A stretch of 64,000 bases of DNA from NCBI GenBank assembly GCA_965243625.1, contig CBDEVI010000002.1:2232001-2296000 (forward strand). The letters are read 5' to 3'. The notes beneath the pieces are model-generated. The model made no database searches and was not told where the DNA came from. It saw nothing but the letters and a program-made list of their open reading frames with translations. Source of the DNA: JAJECS01 sp965243625 (lineage in GTDB: Bacteria > Chloroflexota > UBA11872). How positions within the stretch are numbered: the first letter of the stretch is position 1; each line of letters begins with the position of its first letter. A program made the translations under genes and the position numbers. This document shows positions 54,854 through 62,968 of this stretch, piece by piece.

Positions 54854-55708
54854 ATGGAGCACCGCATGGCACGCGCCGCCGCCTTGCTCAATCCTTCGTG
54901 GGCGCGGCGCGTGTGGAGCGCTGCTCGGGAGCTCGCGGACTATACGGACCTGTTGCGAAACCTCGTGGTTCGCGACCTCAAAGTGCGCTATCGCGGATCG
55001 ATTTTCGGCTTCGGGTGGTCGTTGCTCAATCCGCTCCTGATGATGGCCGTGTTCACGCTCGTGTTCCAGGTGTTGGCGCAATACGACGAAATCCATCTCT
55101 ACCCGTTCTTCCTCATGTCGGCGCTCGTGCCCTGGCTATTCACGGCGCAGGCGTTGACTTCCGCTATGCGCAGCATTACGAGCAACGCGCAGCTCATCAA
55201 GAAGGTTTACTTTCCTCGCGAATTGCTGCCGATGAGCGCCGTGCTTGCCAGCTTTGTCAACTTCGTGTTGGCGTTCGTCATATTCTGGATCATTGGTCTA
55301 TTTTTCGGCGTCGGTACCAGTCGCGCCATGCTGCTGATCCCGCTGATCATGCTGTTGCAGCTTGCGCTTGTCATGGGTCTCAGTTTGATTCTTGCGATGG
55401 CCAACGTGTTCTTCCGGGATACGGAGCACCTGGTCGAGGTTGGATTGCTGGCATGGTTCTTCCTCACGCCGATTTTCTATCCCATTTCGTTCGTTCCCAA
55501 CGTCACGTTTCTCGGGCTCGACGTGCACCGGTGGGTGTTCATGCTCAATCCCATGGCCACGCTGACCACCGACTACCGCTTCGCCATCATGTTCGGGTCC
55601 TTCCCGATCCGGCACACCATCGTCACCATTGTCGTGGCGGTGGTGGCGCTCGGCGTGGGCTGGTGGACCTTTCGACGCTACGGCCATCGCTTCGCCGAGG
55701 AGCTGTAG
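54854..55708 (+). CDS. ABC-2 type polysaccharide exporter permease
   Basis: A 284-residue integral membrane protein with the TagG/Wzm/KpsM layout: a cytoplasmic N-terminal amphipathic part (DLLRNLVVRDLKVRYRGSIF), then about six membrane helices, including LLMMAVFTLVFQVLA and LASFVNFVLAFVIFWIIGLFF, and the family LVPWLFTAQALTSAMRSI and TPIFYPISFVP blocks. It exports an undecaprenyl-linked or lipid-linked glycan with the ATPase encoded 6 bases later. ATG 54854 chosen; 54866 is possible. Confidence 0.92.
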   Translation: MEHRMARAAALLNPSWARRVWSAARELADYTDLLRNLVVRDLKVRYRGSIFGFGWSLLNPLLMMAVFTLVFQVLAQYDEIHLYPFFLMSALVPWLFTAQALTSAMRSITSNAQLIKKVYFPRELLPMSAVLASFVNFVLAFVIFWIIGLFFGVGTSRAMLLIPLIMLLQLALVMGLSLILAMANVFFRDTEHLVEVGLLAWFFLTPIFYPISFVPNVTFLGLDVHRWVFMLNPMATLTTDYRFAIMFGSFPIRHTIVTIVVAVVALGVGWWTFRRYGHRFAEEL

Positions 55709-55714
55709 CGCGTC

Positions 55715-57430
55715 ATGCCCGACCACTCACCGCCCGCCATCGAGCTGCGCGACGTCCGCAAGCGGTTTGTCATCCGCCACGAGGCGGCCCGCACGTTTCA
55801 GGGGATGGCGCTGGCCCTGCTGGGACGGCGGCCGATGGAGCATGAGGAGTTCTGGGCGCTCGACGGCGTGAGCGTCTCAGTGGCGCCCGGCGAGACGCTG
55901 GGAATCATCGGGCCGAACGGGTCGGGCAAGAGCACCATCCTGAAGCTGCTCGCCGGAACGATCCAGGCCACGGAGGGCCAGGTCACCGCACGCGGTCGGG
56001 TATTCGGGCTGCTCGAGCTGGGGGCCGGCATGCATCCGGACCTCACCGGGCGCGAGAATGTGTTTCTCAACGGATCGTTCCTCGGCCTCAACCGGCGCGC
56101 GATTCAAGCGATGTACGACGACATCGTGGCGTTTGCCGAGCTCGAGCAGTTCATCGATACGCCGGTCAAGCACTACTCGTCCGGGATGTTCATGCGGCTG
56201 GGGTTCGCCATCGCCATCCACGTGGACCCGGAAATCCTGCTGATCGACGAGGTGCTGGCCGTGGGCGACGCGCACTTCGCGGCCAAGTGCTACGCGGCCC
56301 TGGCCCGCGTGAAGCGCCGCCGCCGCACGATGGTGCTGGTCTCGCACGATCCCATCCAGGTGCGGCGGTTTTGCGACCGCGTGGTCTGGCTGGATCGGGG
56401 CAAGGTGCGCCAGGCCGGCGATCCCCAGCAGGTCATCCAGGACTACGTGCAGCACATGCAGGGGACCGCAACGCCAGACGACGCGACGGCCGTACGGCGC
56501 GACCGGGACAAACCCACCGCCCTGCAGATCCGGGCGGCGGTCCTGCGGGAGAGTGCAACCGGGCCCGAGCAATACACCGTGCTCCCGGGCGACACGGTCA
56601 CGGTGGCCGCCGAGCTGGAGGCCGAGACGCACCTGACCGACGTGATTGTCGGCTGCGCGCTGCACCGCAGCGACGGGTTGCTGGTCGCCGAGTCGAGCAC
56701 GGAGACCACCATCGGCCCGCTGGACGTGCCGCCCGGCCGCACCATCGTCACCTGCCGCCTCGGGCCGGTGCCGGTCGGCGTCGGCGCCTACAACATTTCG
56801 CTTCGCGCCTGGCCCGAACTCAAGCGCCACCGGCCCTACCATCGGTGGGACAACGCCCTGACGTTCTTCGTGGGCAAGTTCGCCGGCTATCAGCGGGGCG
56901 CGGTCGTCGTTCCCGCCCAATGGCGCGCCCGCGTCTCGCGCGATCATCCGCCGCTCGAGCGCGGCGATGCCCCGGTCGCCCAGCCGGACATGATCAGCGA
57001 GTCGCCGCGCCAGATCTGGCGCCATCCGCCCGCCGAGCTCCGCCTTGGCGACGGCGACGACGACTGGCTCGGCGAGGGCTGGCATCCGGCCGAGGAGTGG
57101 CCGCCCCGCCTCCGCTGGACCACGGATCGCGCGGTGGCATTCATCACCCAATCCGTGGGGCAGGGCACGCTGCGGATGTCGGTGTGCCGGCCCTACCACG
57201 ACGTCGACGGCGCGAGCGTCCAGATTCGTCTCAACGGACGGCACGTGTCGACGCTTACGGTGCGGCACATGGACTTCGAGGACGTGATCGTGCCGCTGGA
57301 TCCGGTGACCGAGCCCACGACGTTGCAGCTCGAAATCGTGGTCGAGGAGCCGCTCGTACCCGCGGCGGTGGGCATTGAAGACGACACCCGCGTCCTGGGG
57401 CTGGCCGTGCGCACGATCAGCGTGGAATGA
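55715..57430 (+). CDS. Wzt-like ABC exporter ATPase with two C-terminal beta domains
   Basis: A 571-residue protein. ATPase domain: GPNGSGKST (66-74), signature HYSSGMFMRLGFAIA, Walker B EILLIDEVLAVGDAHF and the H-loop SHDP. After ~residue 265 comes a Wzt C-terminal-like beta domain (VLPGDTVTVAAELEAETHLT), which in O-antigen exporters binds the glycan end. From ~442 to 571 there is a further beta-rich module with RLRWTTDRAVAFI and DDTRVLGLAVRTISVE, a text echoed in the downstream GT4. Cytoplasmic face of the membrane. Confidence 0.9.
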   Translation: MPDHSPPAIELRDVRKRFVIRHEAARTFQGMALALLGRRPMEHEEFWALDGVSVSVAPGETLGIIGPNGSGKSTILKLLAGTIQATEGQVTARGRVFGLLELGAGMHPDLTGRENVFLNGSFLGLNRRAIQAMYDDIVAFAELEQFIDTPVKHYSSGMFMRLGFAIAIHVDPEILLIDEVLAVGDAHFAAKCYAALARVKRRRRTMVLVSHDPIQVRRFCDRVVWLDRGKVRQAGDPQQVIQDYVQHMQGTATPDDATAVRRDRDKPTALQIRAAVLRESATGPEQYTVLPGDTVTVAAELEAETHLTDVIVGCALHRSDGLLVAESSTETTIGPLDVPPGRTIVTCRLGPVPVGVGAYNISLRAWPELKRHRPYHRWDNALTFFVGKFAGYQRGAVVVPAQWRARVSRDHPPLERGDAPVAQPDMISESPRQIWRHPPAELRLGDGDDDWLGEGWHPAEEWPPRLRWTTDRAVAFITQSVGQGTLRMSVCRPYHDVDGASVQIRLNGRHVSTLTVRHMDFEDVIVPLDPVTEPTTLQLEIVVEEPLVPAAVGIEDDTRVLGLAVRTISVE

Positions 57431-58845
57431 CCGGCGCCATCGCGGCCGAGGCGCCGCGGCAGCCGGCTCGGACGGTCGGCGGCGCCGGCGCCGATGTGCC
57501 GCGCGTCCACGTCGTCGTCCTGACGTACAACCCCGGCGCATTCATCGATCGGTGCCTGAACTCCGTCCTGGACACGGACTATCCGGCCTTCGACGTCACC
57601 GTGGTCGACAACGACTCGACCGATGGGTCCGTGCGCAATCTGCGCCGGGACTTTCCGGGGGTCGCGCTGGTGGAGACCGGGGCCAACCTCGGCTTTTCGC
57701 GCGGCAACAACCTGGCCATGCGCGAGGCGACCGCCCCATTCATCGCCCTGCTCAACCCCGATACGGAGGTCGATCCGGGCTGGCTGCGGCCGCTGGTCGA
57801 GCGGTTGTGCACCGACCCGGTGGCGGGAGGCGCCGCGCCGAAGATCCTGTACCTGCACGACCGCGTGCCCGTGGAGCTGTACGCGCCGACCTTCGTGCCC
57901 GGCGGCGGCGACACGCGGGAGCTCGGCGTGCGCCTGTATGCGGACGCGTCCGAAGCCGCCCCGGCCGTCGTCAACCGTGGGGCCTATGGACCCGAGACCG
58001 ACCACGACGGGGCCACGTTTCGCTGGACGGGCGCCTCGGTGACGCTGGCCGTTCCCGTGGTCGACGGCAAGGCCCGGATCGCGCTGGACGTCGCGGCCGG
58101 CCCCGACCGAAACGACGTCGAGCTTGCGGTGACGGTCGGCGGCAAATCGCTTGCCACGCTCCCGGTCGCCGCGGAGCGAACCCGCTTCGAGCGGGACATC
58201 CCCGCCGATGCGGTCCGTGAATTCGCCCGTCCGGTCATCGAGAACGCCGGCATCAAGCCCCTCCCCGACGGCTCCATGCGCGATCGCGGCACCTTCGTAA
58301 CCCACGGCAATGTGTGGCAAGCGTGGGACGGAGCGGACTTCGCCGCGCCCCGCGAGGTGTTTGCCGTGAAGGGCGGGGCGGCGCTCTACCGGCGTTCGAT
58401 GCTCGAAGCGCTGGACTTCTTCGATCCCGGCATCTTCATGTACTACGAAGACGCGGACCTCGCCTGGCGCGCGCGCCGCCGCGGCTGGCGCTTCTGGTAC
58501 GAGCCGGCATCGGTCGTCCGCCACGCCCACGCGGCGTCCAGTCGCGAGTGGTCCCCGGCATTCATCCGCAACGTCGAGTTCGGCAAGCTGCGCATGCTGG
58601 CGAAGAACGCGCCGTGGCGCTGCGCCGGCCACCACGCGGCGCTGGCGGCGATCCACGGGGAACGCGAGCTTCGCCGCGGGCTGGCCGCAGACGACGCCGA
58701 GGCGCTGGCGCGCGGACGCGCCCGGGCCTCGGCGCTGCGCGCGGCACTGCGGGCCATGCCGGCCACGCTGCGGCTGCGGCGCACCGAAGCGCGCCTGGGG
58801 CCGTTGGACGCGCGCGAGCTGCACCCCTTCGTCGAGCCCGAGTGA
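57427..58845 (+). CDS. GT2 family glycosyltransferase with an inserted beta domain
   Basis: A 472-residue GT-A glycosyltransferase. VHVVVLTYNPGAFIDRCLNS and TVVDNDSTDGS begin the domain; the metal D-x-D equivalent is D112-T-E in LLNPDTEVDPGW. An insert at about 177-292 (GATFRWTGASVTLAVPV opening) splits the catalytic domain, which resumes with VKGGAALYRRSML and FMYYEDADLAWRARRRGWRF, the acceptor/base motif. Similar to rhamnosyltransferases. Overlaps the ABC ATPase by 4 bases and the next gene by 4. Confidence 0.9.
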   Translation: MTGAIAAEAPRQPARTVGGAGADVPRVHVVVLTYNPGAFIDRCLNSVLDTDYPAFDVTVVDNDSTDGSVRNLRRDFPGVALVETGANLGFSRGNNLAMREATAPFIALLNPDTEVDPGWLRPLVERLCTDPVAGGAAPKILYLHDRVPVELYAPTFVPGGGDTRELGVRLYADASEAAPAVVNRGAYGPETDHDGATFRWTGASVTLAVPVVDGKARIALDVAAGPDRNDVELAVTVGGKSLATLPVAAERTRFERDIPADAVREFARPVIENAGIKPLPDGSMRDRGTFVTHGNVWQAWDGADFAAPREVFAVKGGAALYRRSMLEALDFFDPGIFMYYEDADLAWRARRRGWRFWYEPASVVRHAHAASSREWSPAFIRNVEFGKLRMLAKNAPWRCAGHHAALAAIHGERELRRGLAADDAEALARGRARASALRAALRAMPATLRLRRTEARLGPLDARELHPFVEPE

Positions 58846-60440
58846 AGGCCGCCGTCTACAACCGCTGGCTGCATCAGCGCGGCGGCGGCGAGCGCCACGC
58901 CGCCATGGCGGCCGCCGTATTGGCCCAGCGCTTCGACGACACGCGCCTGGTCACGCATCGCGGCATTGCTCGCGAGGACCTGGAATCCGCCCTGAACCTC
59001 GATTTGTCGAACGTCCAGATCGAGGTCATCCCGGCCCTGCCGCCGAACCGCTTCGCCGAGTACACCTCGCAGTTCGACCTCTTCGTGAACGCCTCGTTCA
59101 TGACCTCGCAGCCGTCGGCGGCGCGCCGCAGCCTGATGCTGGTGCTCTTCCCGTCGCCCATCGAGCGCGGTTGGACCGCGCGCCTGCGACGGCGGGTCGG
59201 GGAGATGCTGATCCGGCAGCTGCTCCTCCCGGAGTGGCTGGACGGGTTCTACGACGTCCATCCGCTGGGCCGCGGCTGGTTTAGATACACCACGGATCGC
59301 GCCGTGGTGCGCATCCCCTGGCCGCCGGGCCGCACGTCGGCAAACGTCGAAGTCATCGCCGGCAACTTTCGCCGCGACGAACCGCTTCCGGTCCGGTGCT
59401 TCGTTGACGGCGAGGTGCTCGCGGAACGCACGTTCGAGCCTCACCCGGGCGAGTTCGAGCGCTGGCCGTTGCGCGTCCATCGCCCGCGTGGGGCGAACGA
59501 GCCGCTCGAGCTCACGCTCGAATCGCCGGTGTTCAACCCCGCCGACACCCTGGACGAGGCGGATAACCGCGAGGTGGGCCTGGCCGTCACCGACGTGCGC
59601 GTGCGCAGCCCGCGCCGCCTGCTCTACGAGCTGCTGTTCCGCCGCCTCCTGCCTGAAGCGGGCATCCGACTGGAGGGCCTGCCGACCTATGGGTCGCTCG
59701 ACTTCCTGGAGTCCTACGACCTCATCGCGCCCATTTCCGATTTCAGCCGGCGCTGGATGCGCCACTACTGGGACCGCGACGGTCCGTTGCTCTGCCCGCC
59801 GGTTGACACCTCGTGGGCGACGCCCGGGCGCCGCCGTCCCTCTATTCTGGGGGTGGGCCGGTTCTTTCGCGGCACGCACGAGAAGAAGCACCGGGTGATG
59901 ATCGACCAGTTCATTCGCATGCGGCGCGAGGGCCTTGACGGCTGGACGCTGCACCTGGCCGGACAGCAGAGCGAGCGCGATATCGACCTCGACTACACCC
60001 GTGACCTCGAGCGCCGCGCCGCCGGGCATCCCATCGAGTTCCATGTCGACGCGCCGTTCGCCGACCTGCAACGGTTGTACGGTGAAGCGCAGATCTATTG
60101 GCACGCCGCCGGCCATGGAGAGCGCGAGTCGCGCCATCCGGTGAGATTCGAGCACTTCGGCATCACGGTGGTGGAGGCCATGGCGAGCGGCGCGGTTCCG
60201 GTGGTGCTCGACCGAGGGGGGCTGCCTGAAATCATCACCCACGGCGTGGACGGATTTCGCTGGTCGACGACTCGCGAGCTGCGTGACCACACATGGCGGC
60301 TCGTGCATGACGCCGAACTGCGCCGCCGCATGTCCGAGGCCGCGCAGGCCGCGAGCCAGCGATTCAATGTCACCGCCTTCGCTCGCCGTCTGAATGCGCT
60401 GGTTGATGAGCTCGGATTTCCCGCGGCGCCCGCCGCGTAG
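58842..60440 (+). CDS. GT4-type (GT-B fold) glycosyltransferase with an inserted beta domain
   Basis: A 532-residue GT-B glycosyltransferase. N-terminal domain AVYNRWLHQRGGGERHAA (acceptor side), then an insert at about 137-256 with GRGWFRYTTDRAVVRIPW and NREVGLAVTDVRV, then ISDFSRRWMRHYWDRDGPLL and VGRFFRGTHEKKHR, and the sugar-nucleotide motif FEHFGITVVEAMASGAVPVV (436-455). The GTG start at 58842 gives the family N terminus; the open frame upstream is shadow. Transfers a sugar to the growing surface glycan. Confidence 0.88.
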   Translation: MKAAVYNRWLHQRGGGERHAAMAAAVLAQRFDDTRLVTHRGIAREDLESALNLDLSNVQIEVIPALPPNRFAEYTSQFDLFVNASFMTSQPSAARRSLMLVLFPSPIERGWTARLRRRVGEMLIRQLLLPEWLDGFYDVHPLGRGWFRYTTDRAVVRIPWPPGRTSANVEVIAGNFRRDEPLPVRCFVDGEVLAERTFEPHPGEFERWPLRVHRPRGANEPLELTLESPVFNPADTLDEADNREVGLAVTDVRVRSPRRLLYELLFRRLLPEAGIRLEGLPTYGSLDFLESYDLIAPISDFSRRWMRHYWDRDGPLLCPPVDTSWATPGRRRPSILGVGRFFRGTHEKKHRVMIDQFIRMRREGLDGWTLHLAGQQSERDIDLDYTRDLERRAAGHPIEFHVDAPFADLQRLYGEAQIYWHAAGHGERESRHPVRFEHFGITVVEAMASGAVPVVLDRGGLPEIITHGVDGFRWSTTRELRDHTWRLVHDAELRRRMSEAAQAASQRFNVTAFARRLNALVDELGFPAAPAA

Positions 60441-60446
60441 CGAGCG

Positions 60447-62726
60447 ATGCGCGCCACGTCCCGGTTCGGCGCGCGACTGATGCGGCTGCACATGCCGGGT
60501 TGGATCGTGCAGCGTCCGGCGCTGGTGCTGTTTCTCCTGGCTCTGACGGTCTATCTGCTCACCGCCGGCGTGAGCCGCAACGGCGTCGGCTACAGCGCCG
60601 ACGGGACGTTCGCCTTCGAGATGGCCAAGAGCGTGGTGGTCGACCCCGATCAAAAGTATCTGCGGGAGCACGGCGGCAATTTCTCACGCTGGGGCGTGGG
60701 CTTGCCGCTTGTCCTGATGCCGGTGGTTGCCGCCGCCGAGCCGTTTGCGCAAATCGCGCCGCAGCGCGATCGGCTCCCCATCCATGACGGCGAGCACGAA
60801 ATCCTGTTGGTCAACTACGCACCGCTCGGCGGCATGCCGCAGCCCAAGAGCACCGGGGTCCTTGACCTTGGCCTCGATCCGGGGCGCTATGACCGGCTGT
60901 CGCTGCTCACCCACGCCGGCCTGAGCGCCGACTTTGCCCAGGGCCTTCAGGTGGCCAGTCTCATCCTCACGGCCAGCGACGGGACCGAGATCGCGCGGCC
61001 GATTCGCGTGGGCATCGAGACCGCGGAGTGGGCCTACGACCGCGGCGACGTCCGCGCCCGGATTCAGCACGAGCGCCCCCGGCCCGCCGGACGCCAGATC
61101 GGCAACGCGCGGGCGTATTACTACCTGGCGACCTGGGACCTTGCGGATCCCATCCACCTGGAGTCCGCCCGACTGGAGTACCTGCTGCCGGACGGCAACC
61201 TCTACGTGGACGGAGTGGCCGCACGGCTGGTCGACGGCACGTGGATTGACGGCCCGGGCATCGGCCGGCGGTGGTCCGAGCGGCAGACGGTCGATTTCTT
61301 CCGCCGCATTTGGGTGCCGCTGGTCAACGCGCTGATCACCGCCTTCGGCGCCGTCGTCGTGTTTCGCATCGTGCGGCGGCTGGACTACGGCGCGGACATC
61401 GCCCTGGCCATCGGCCTCGTCTATGCGCTCGGCACGATGGCGTGGCCCTACGCGGTCTTCGACTTCGCGGAACCGTTGGTGACCCTGCTGGTGCTCGTGT
61501 GCGTCTGGCTGCTCTTGATCTACAACCAGACGCAGCTACGACGGTATCTGTTGCTCGCGGGGACGGTGGCGCTCGCCGCGGCTGTGACCAAATACGTCTC
61601 CGTGATCGTGATGCCGCTGCTTGTGGCGGCAATCTTCCTGAACCACAAGCGGGGACGCACCTGGCAGCAGGCGGGGCGGGAAGGATTCATGCCGGCGCTC
61701 GCGTTTGCCGCGCCCATCATCGCGGTCGTGCCCGTGGGCCTGGTGGCGGCCGCCTTCCTGTTCGACGTGCGGCTGCTCTACGTGCACGAGCTGTGGGGCG
61801 GCATCAGCCGCGGCTGGCTGGGCCTGCCGATCGAGCTTGGGGTGCACGGGTTGATTTCAAGCTGGGGCAAGGGCCTGCTCTGGTACAACCCGGTGCTCCT
61901 CGTGGCGATCCCGGCGATTCCCTGGTTTATCCGGCGCCACGGATGGCAGGCGTTCATTTTCGTCGCCATCCCCATCGGCTACCTGCTGCTCTACAGCAAG
62001 AAGGAAGTGTGGTACGGCGGCAACGCCTGGGGTCCGCGCTATCTCGTGCCGGTCGTGCCCTTCCTCGTCATCATGGCCGCGCCGGCAATCGAGTGGCTGG
62101 TCGGCAAGGGACGTCGCGCGCTGCCGCGGGCGGCCTTTGCCGTCCTGCTCCTGGCCAGCCTGGGCGTGCAGGTGATGGGCGTGAGCAAGGACTTCGGCTC
62201 CTACCTCGACCTCTATCAGCAGCAGGTGGTTGGGGAGCTTCCCGAGAACGGGGCGGTGTACGGCGGGGCGGCCTATCAGCCCTGGTCGGCCAAGCAGCCG
62301 GAGGGCGATTTCGTGGCGGTGCTCTACGCCCACCAGTTTTCCCCGCTCCTGGCGCATGCCTGGCTGCTGCGCGCCGACGCGACCAACCTCTTGGCGCCGG
62401 ATCGGACCGATATGCTCGACGACGCGCTGGCGCGCTCACCCTGGTCCCGCTTCGGGGTCGACGTGCGTCCGCCGCATCCCGAAAACGGGCTGGGCCTCGA
62501 CTTCTGGTCGACCACGCTGATCGAGTACTACCTGGCCTATCCGGTGGTCCTGGCGTTGGTTGCCCTGGTGCTCGTGGCGCTGCAAGTGGTCTCCGTCGGC
62601 GCGCTCGCCGCGGCGACCCACCGACTCTGGCCGGACGGGACCCATGCCGTACGCTGGCGGCTCGCCATCGTTGGCGTCTATGGAGCCGTCCTACTCACCT
62701 TTGACACGCTCCACTTCATGCTCTAG
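60447..62726 (+). CDS. PMT-like integral membrane glycosyltransferase with a soluble insert
   Basis: A 759-residue protein with a first helix near 25-45 (PALVLFLLALTVYLLTAGV), YSADGTFAFEMAKSVV after it (the Asp/Glu catalytic loop of the PMT/ArnT group), then a ~160-residue soluble region (107-270) rich in beta strands and Asp/Gly, and about ten further helices (KRGRTWQQAGREGF in a loop). The family uses lipid-linked sugars on the outer side of the membrane. A C-terminal helix ends VYGAVLLTFDTLHFML. Seven bases after the GT4 stop. Confidence 0.82.
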   Translation: MRATSRFGARLMRLHMPGWIVQRPALVLFLLALTVYLLTAGVSRNGVGYSADGTFAFEMAKSVVVDPDQKYLREHGGNFSRWGVGLPLVLMPVVAAAEPFAQIAPQRDRLPIHDGEHEILLVNYAPLGGMPQPKSTGVLDLGLDPGRYDRLSLLTHAGLSADFAQGLQVASLILTASDGTEIARPIRVGIETAEWAYDRGDVRARIQHERPRPAGRQIGNARAYYYLATWDLADPIHLESARLEYLLPDGNLYVDGVAARLVDGTWIDGPGIGRRWSERQTVDFFRRIWVPLVNALITAFGAVVVFRIVRRLDYGADIALAIGLVYALGTMAWPYAVFDFAEPLVTLLVLVCVWLLLIYNQTQLRRYLLLAGTVALAAAVTKYVSVIVMPLLVAAIFLNHKRGRTWQQAGREGFMPALAFAAPIIAVVPVGLVAAAFLFDVRLLYVHELWGGISRGWLGLPIELGVHGLISSWGKGLLWYNPVLLVAIPAIPWFIRRHGWQAFIFVAIPIGYLLLYSKKEVWYGGNAWGPRYLVPVVPFLVIMAAPAIEWLVGKGRRALPRAAFAVLLLASLGVQVMGVSKDFGSYLDLYQQQVVGELPENGAVYGGAAYQPWSAKQPEGDFVAVLYAHQFSPLLAHAWLLRADATNLLAPDRTDMLDDALARSPWSRFGVDVRPPHPENGLGLDFWSTTLIEYYLAYPVVLALVALVLVALQVVSVGALAAATHRLWPDGTHAVRWRLAIVGVYGAVLLTFDTLHFML

Positions 62727-62746
62727 CGTCGAATCGAGGCTACGTG

Positions 62747-62968
62747 ATGTCCGACTCCTCCAACGCCGACCTGATCCCCGCGGATTTTCTCGCCATTCTG
62801 CGCTGCGTGAACGACGCGCACCCGCGCGATGACGGGGTGTTGCGCATTGTCGGCGAGACGCTTGTGTGCACGGTGTGCGGCTACGCCTACAAGGTCGAGG
62901 ACGGCATCCCCAACATGCTCTGGGACGAAGCGATTCCGCCGTCCGAGTCAACCCCGGCGAGCCCGTGA
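62747..62968 (+). CDS. Trm112-like small zinc-binding protein
   Basis: A 73-residue protein with the Trm112 shape: ILRCVNDAHPRDDGVL, then ETLVCTVCGYAYKVEDGIPNML. The C-terminal C-T-V-C pair and V-x-D-G-I-P-x-M-L tail are characteristic; the first Cys pair is reduced to C-x5-H. Such proteins stabilise methyltransferases or other partners. ATG 62747 (an in-frame GTG lies at 62744). It overlaps the radical SAM gene by 4 bases. Confidence 0.8.
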   Translation: MSDSSNADLIPADFLAILRCVNDAHPRDDGVLRIVGETLVCTVCGYAYKVEDGIPNMLWDEAIPPSESTPASP

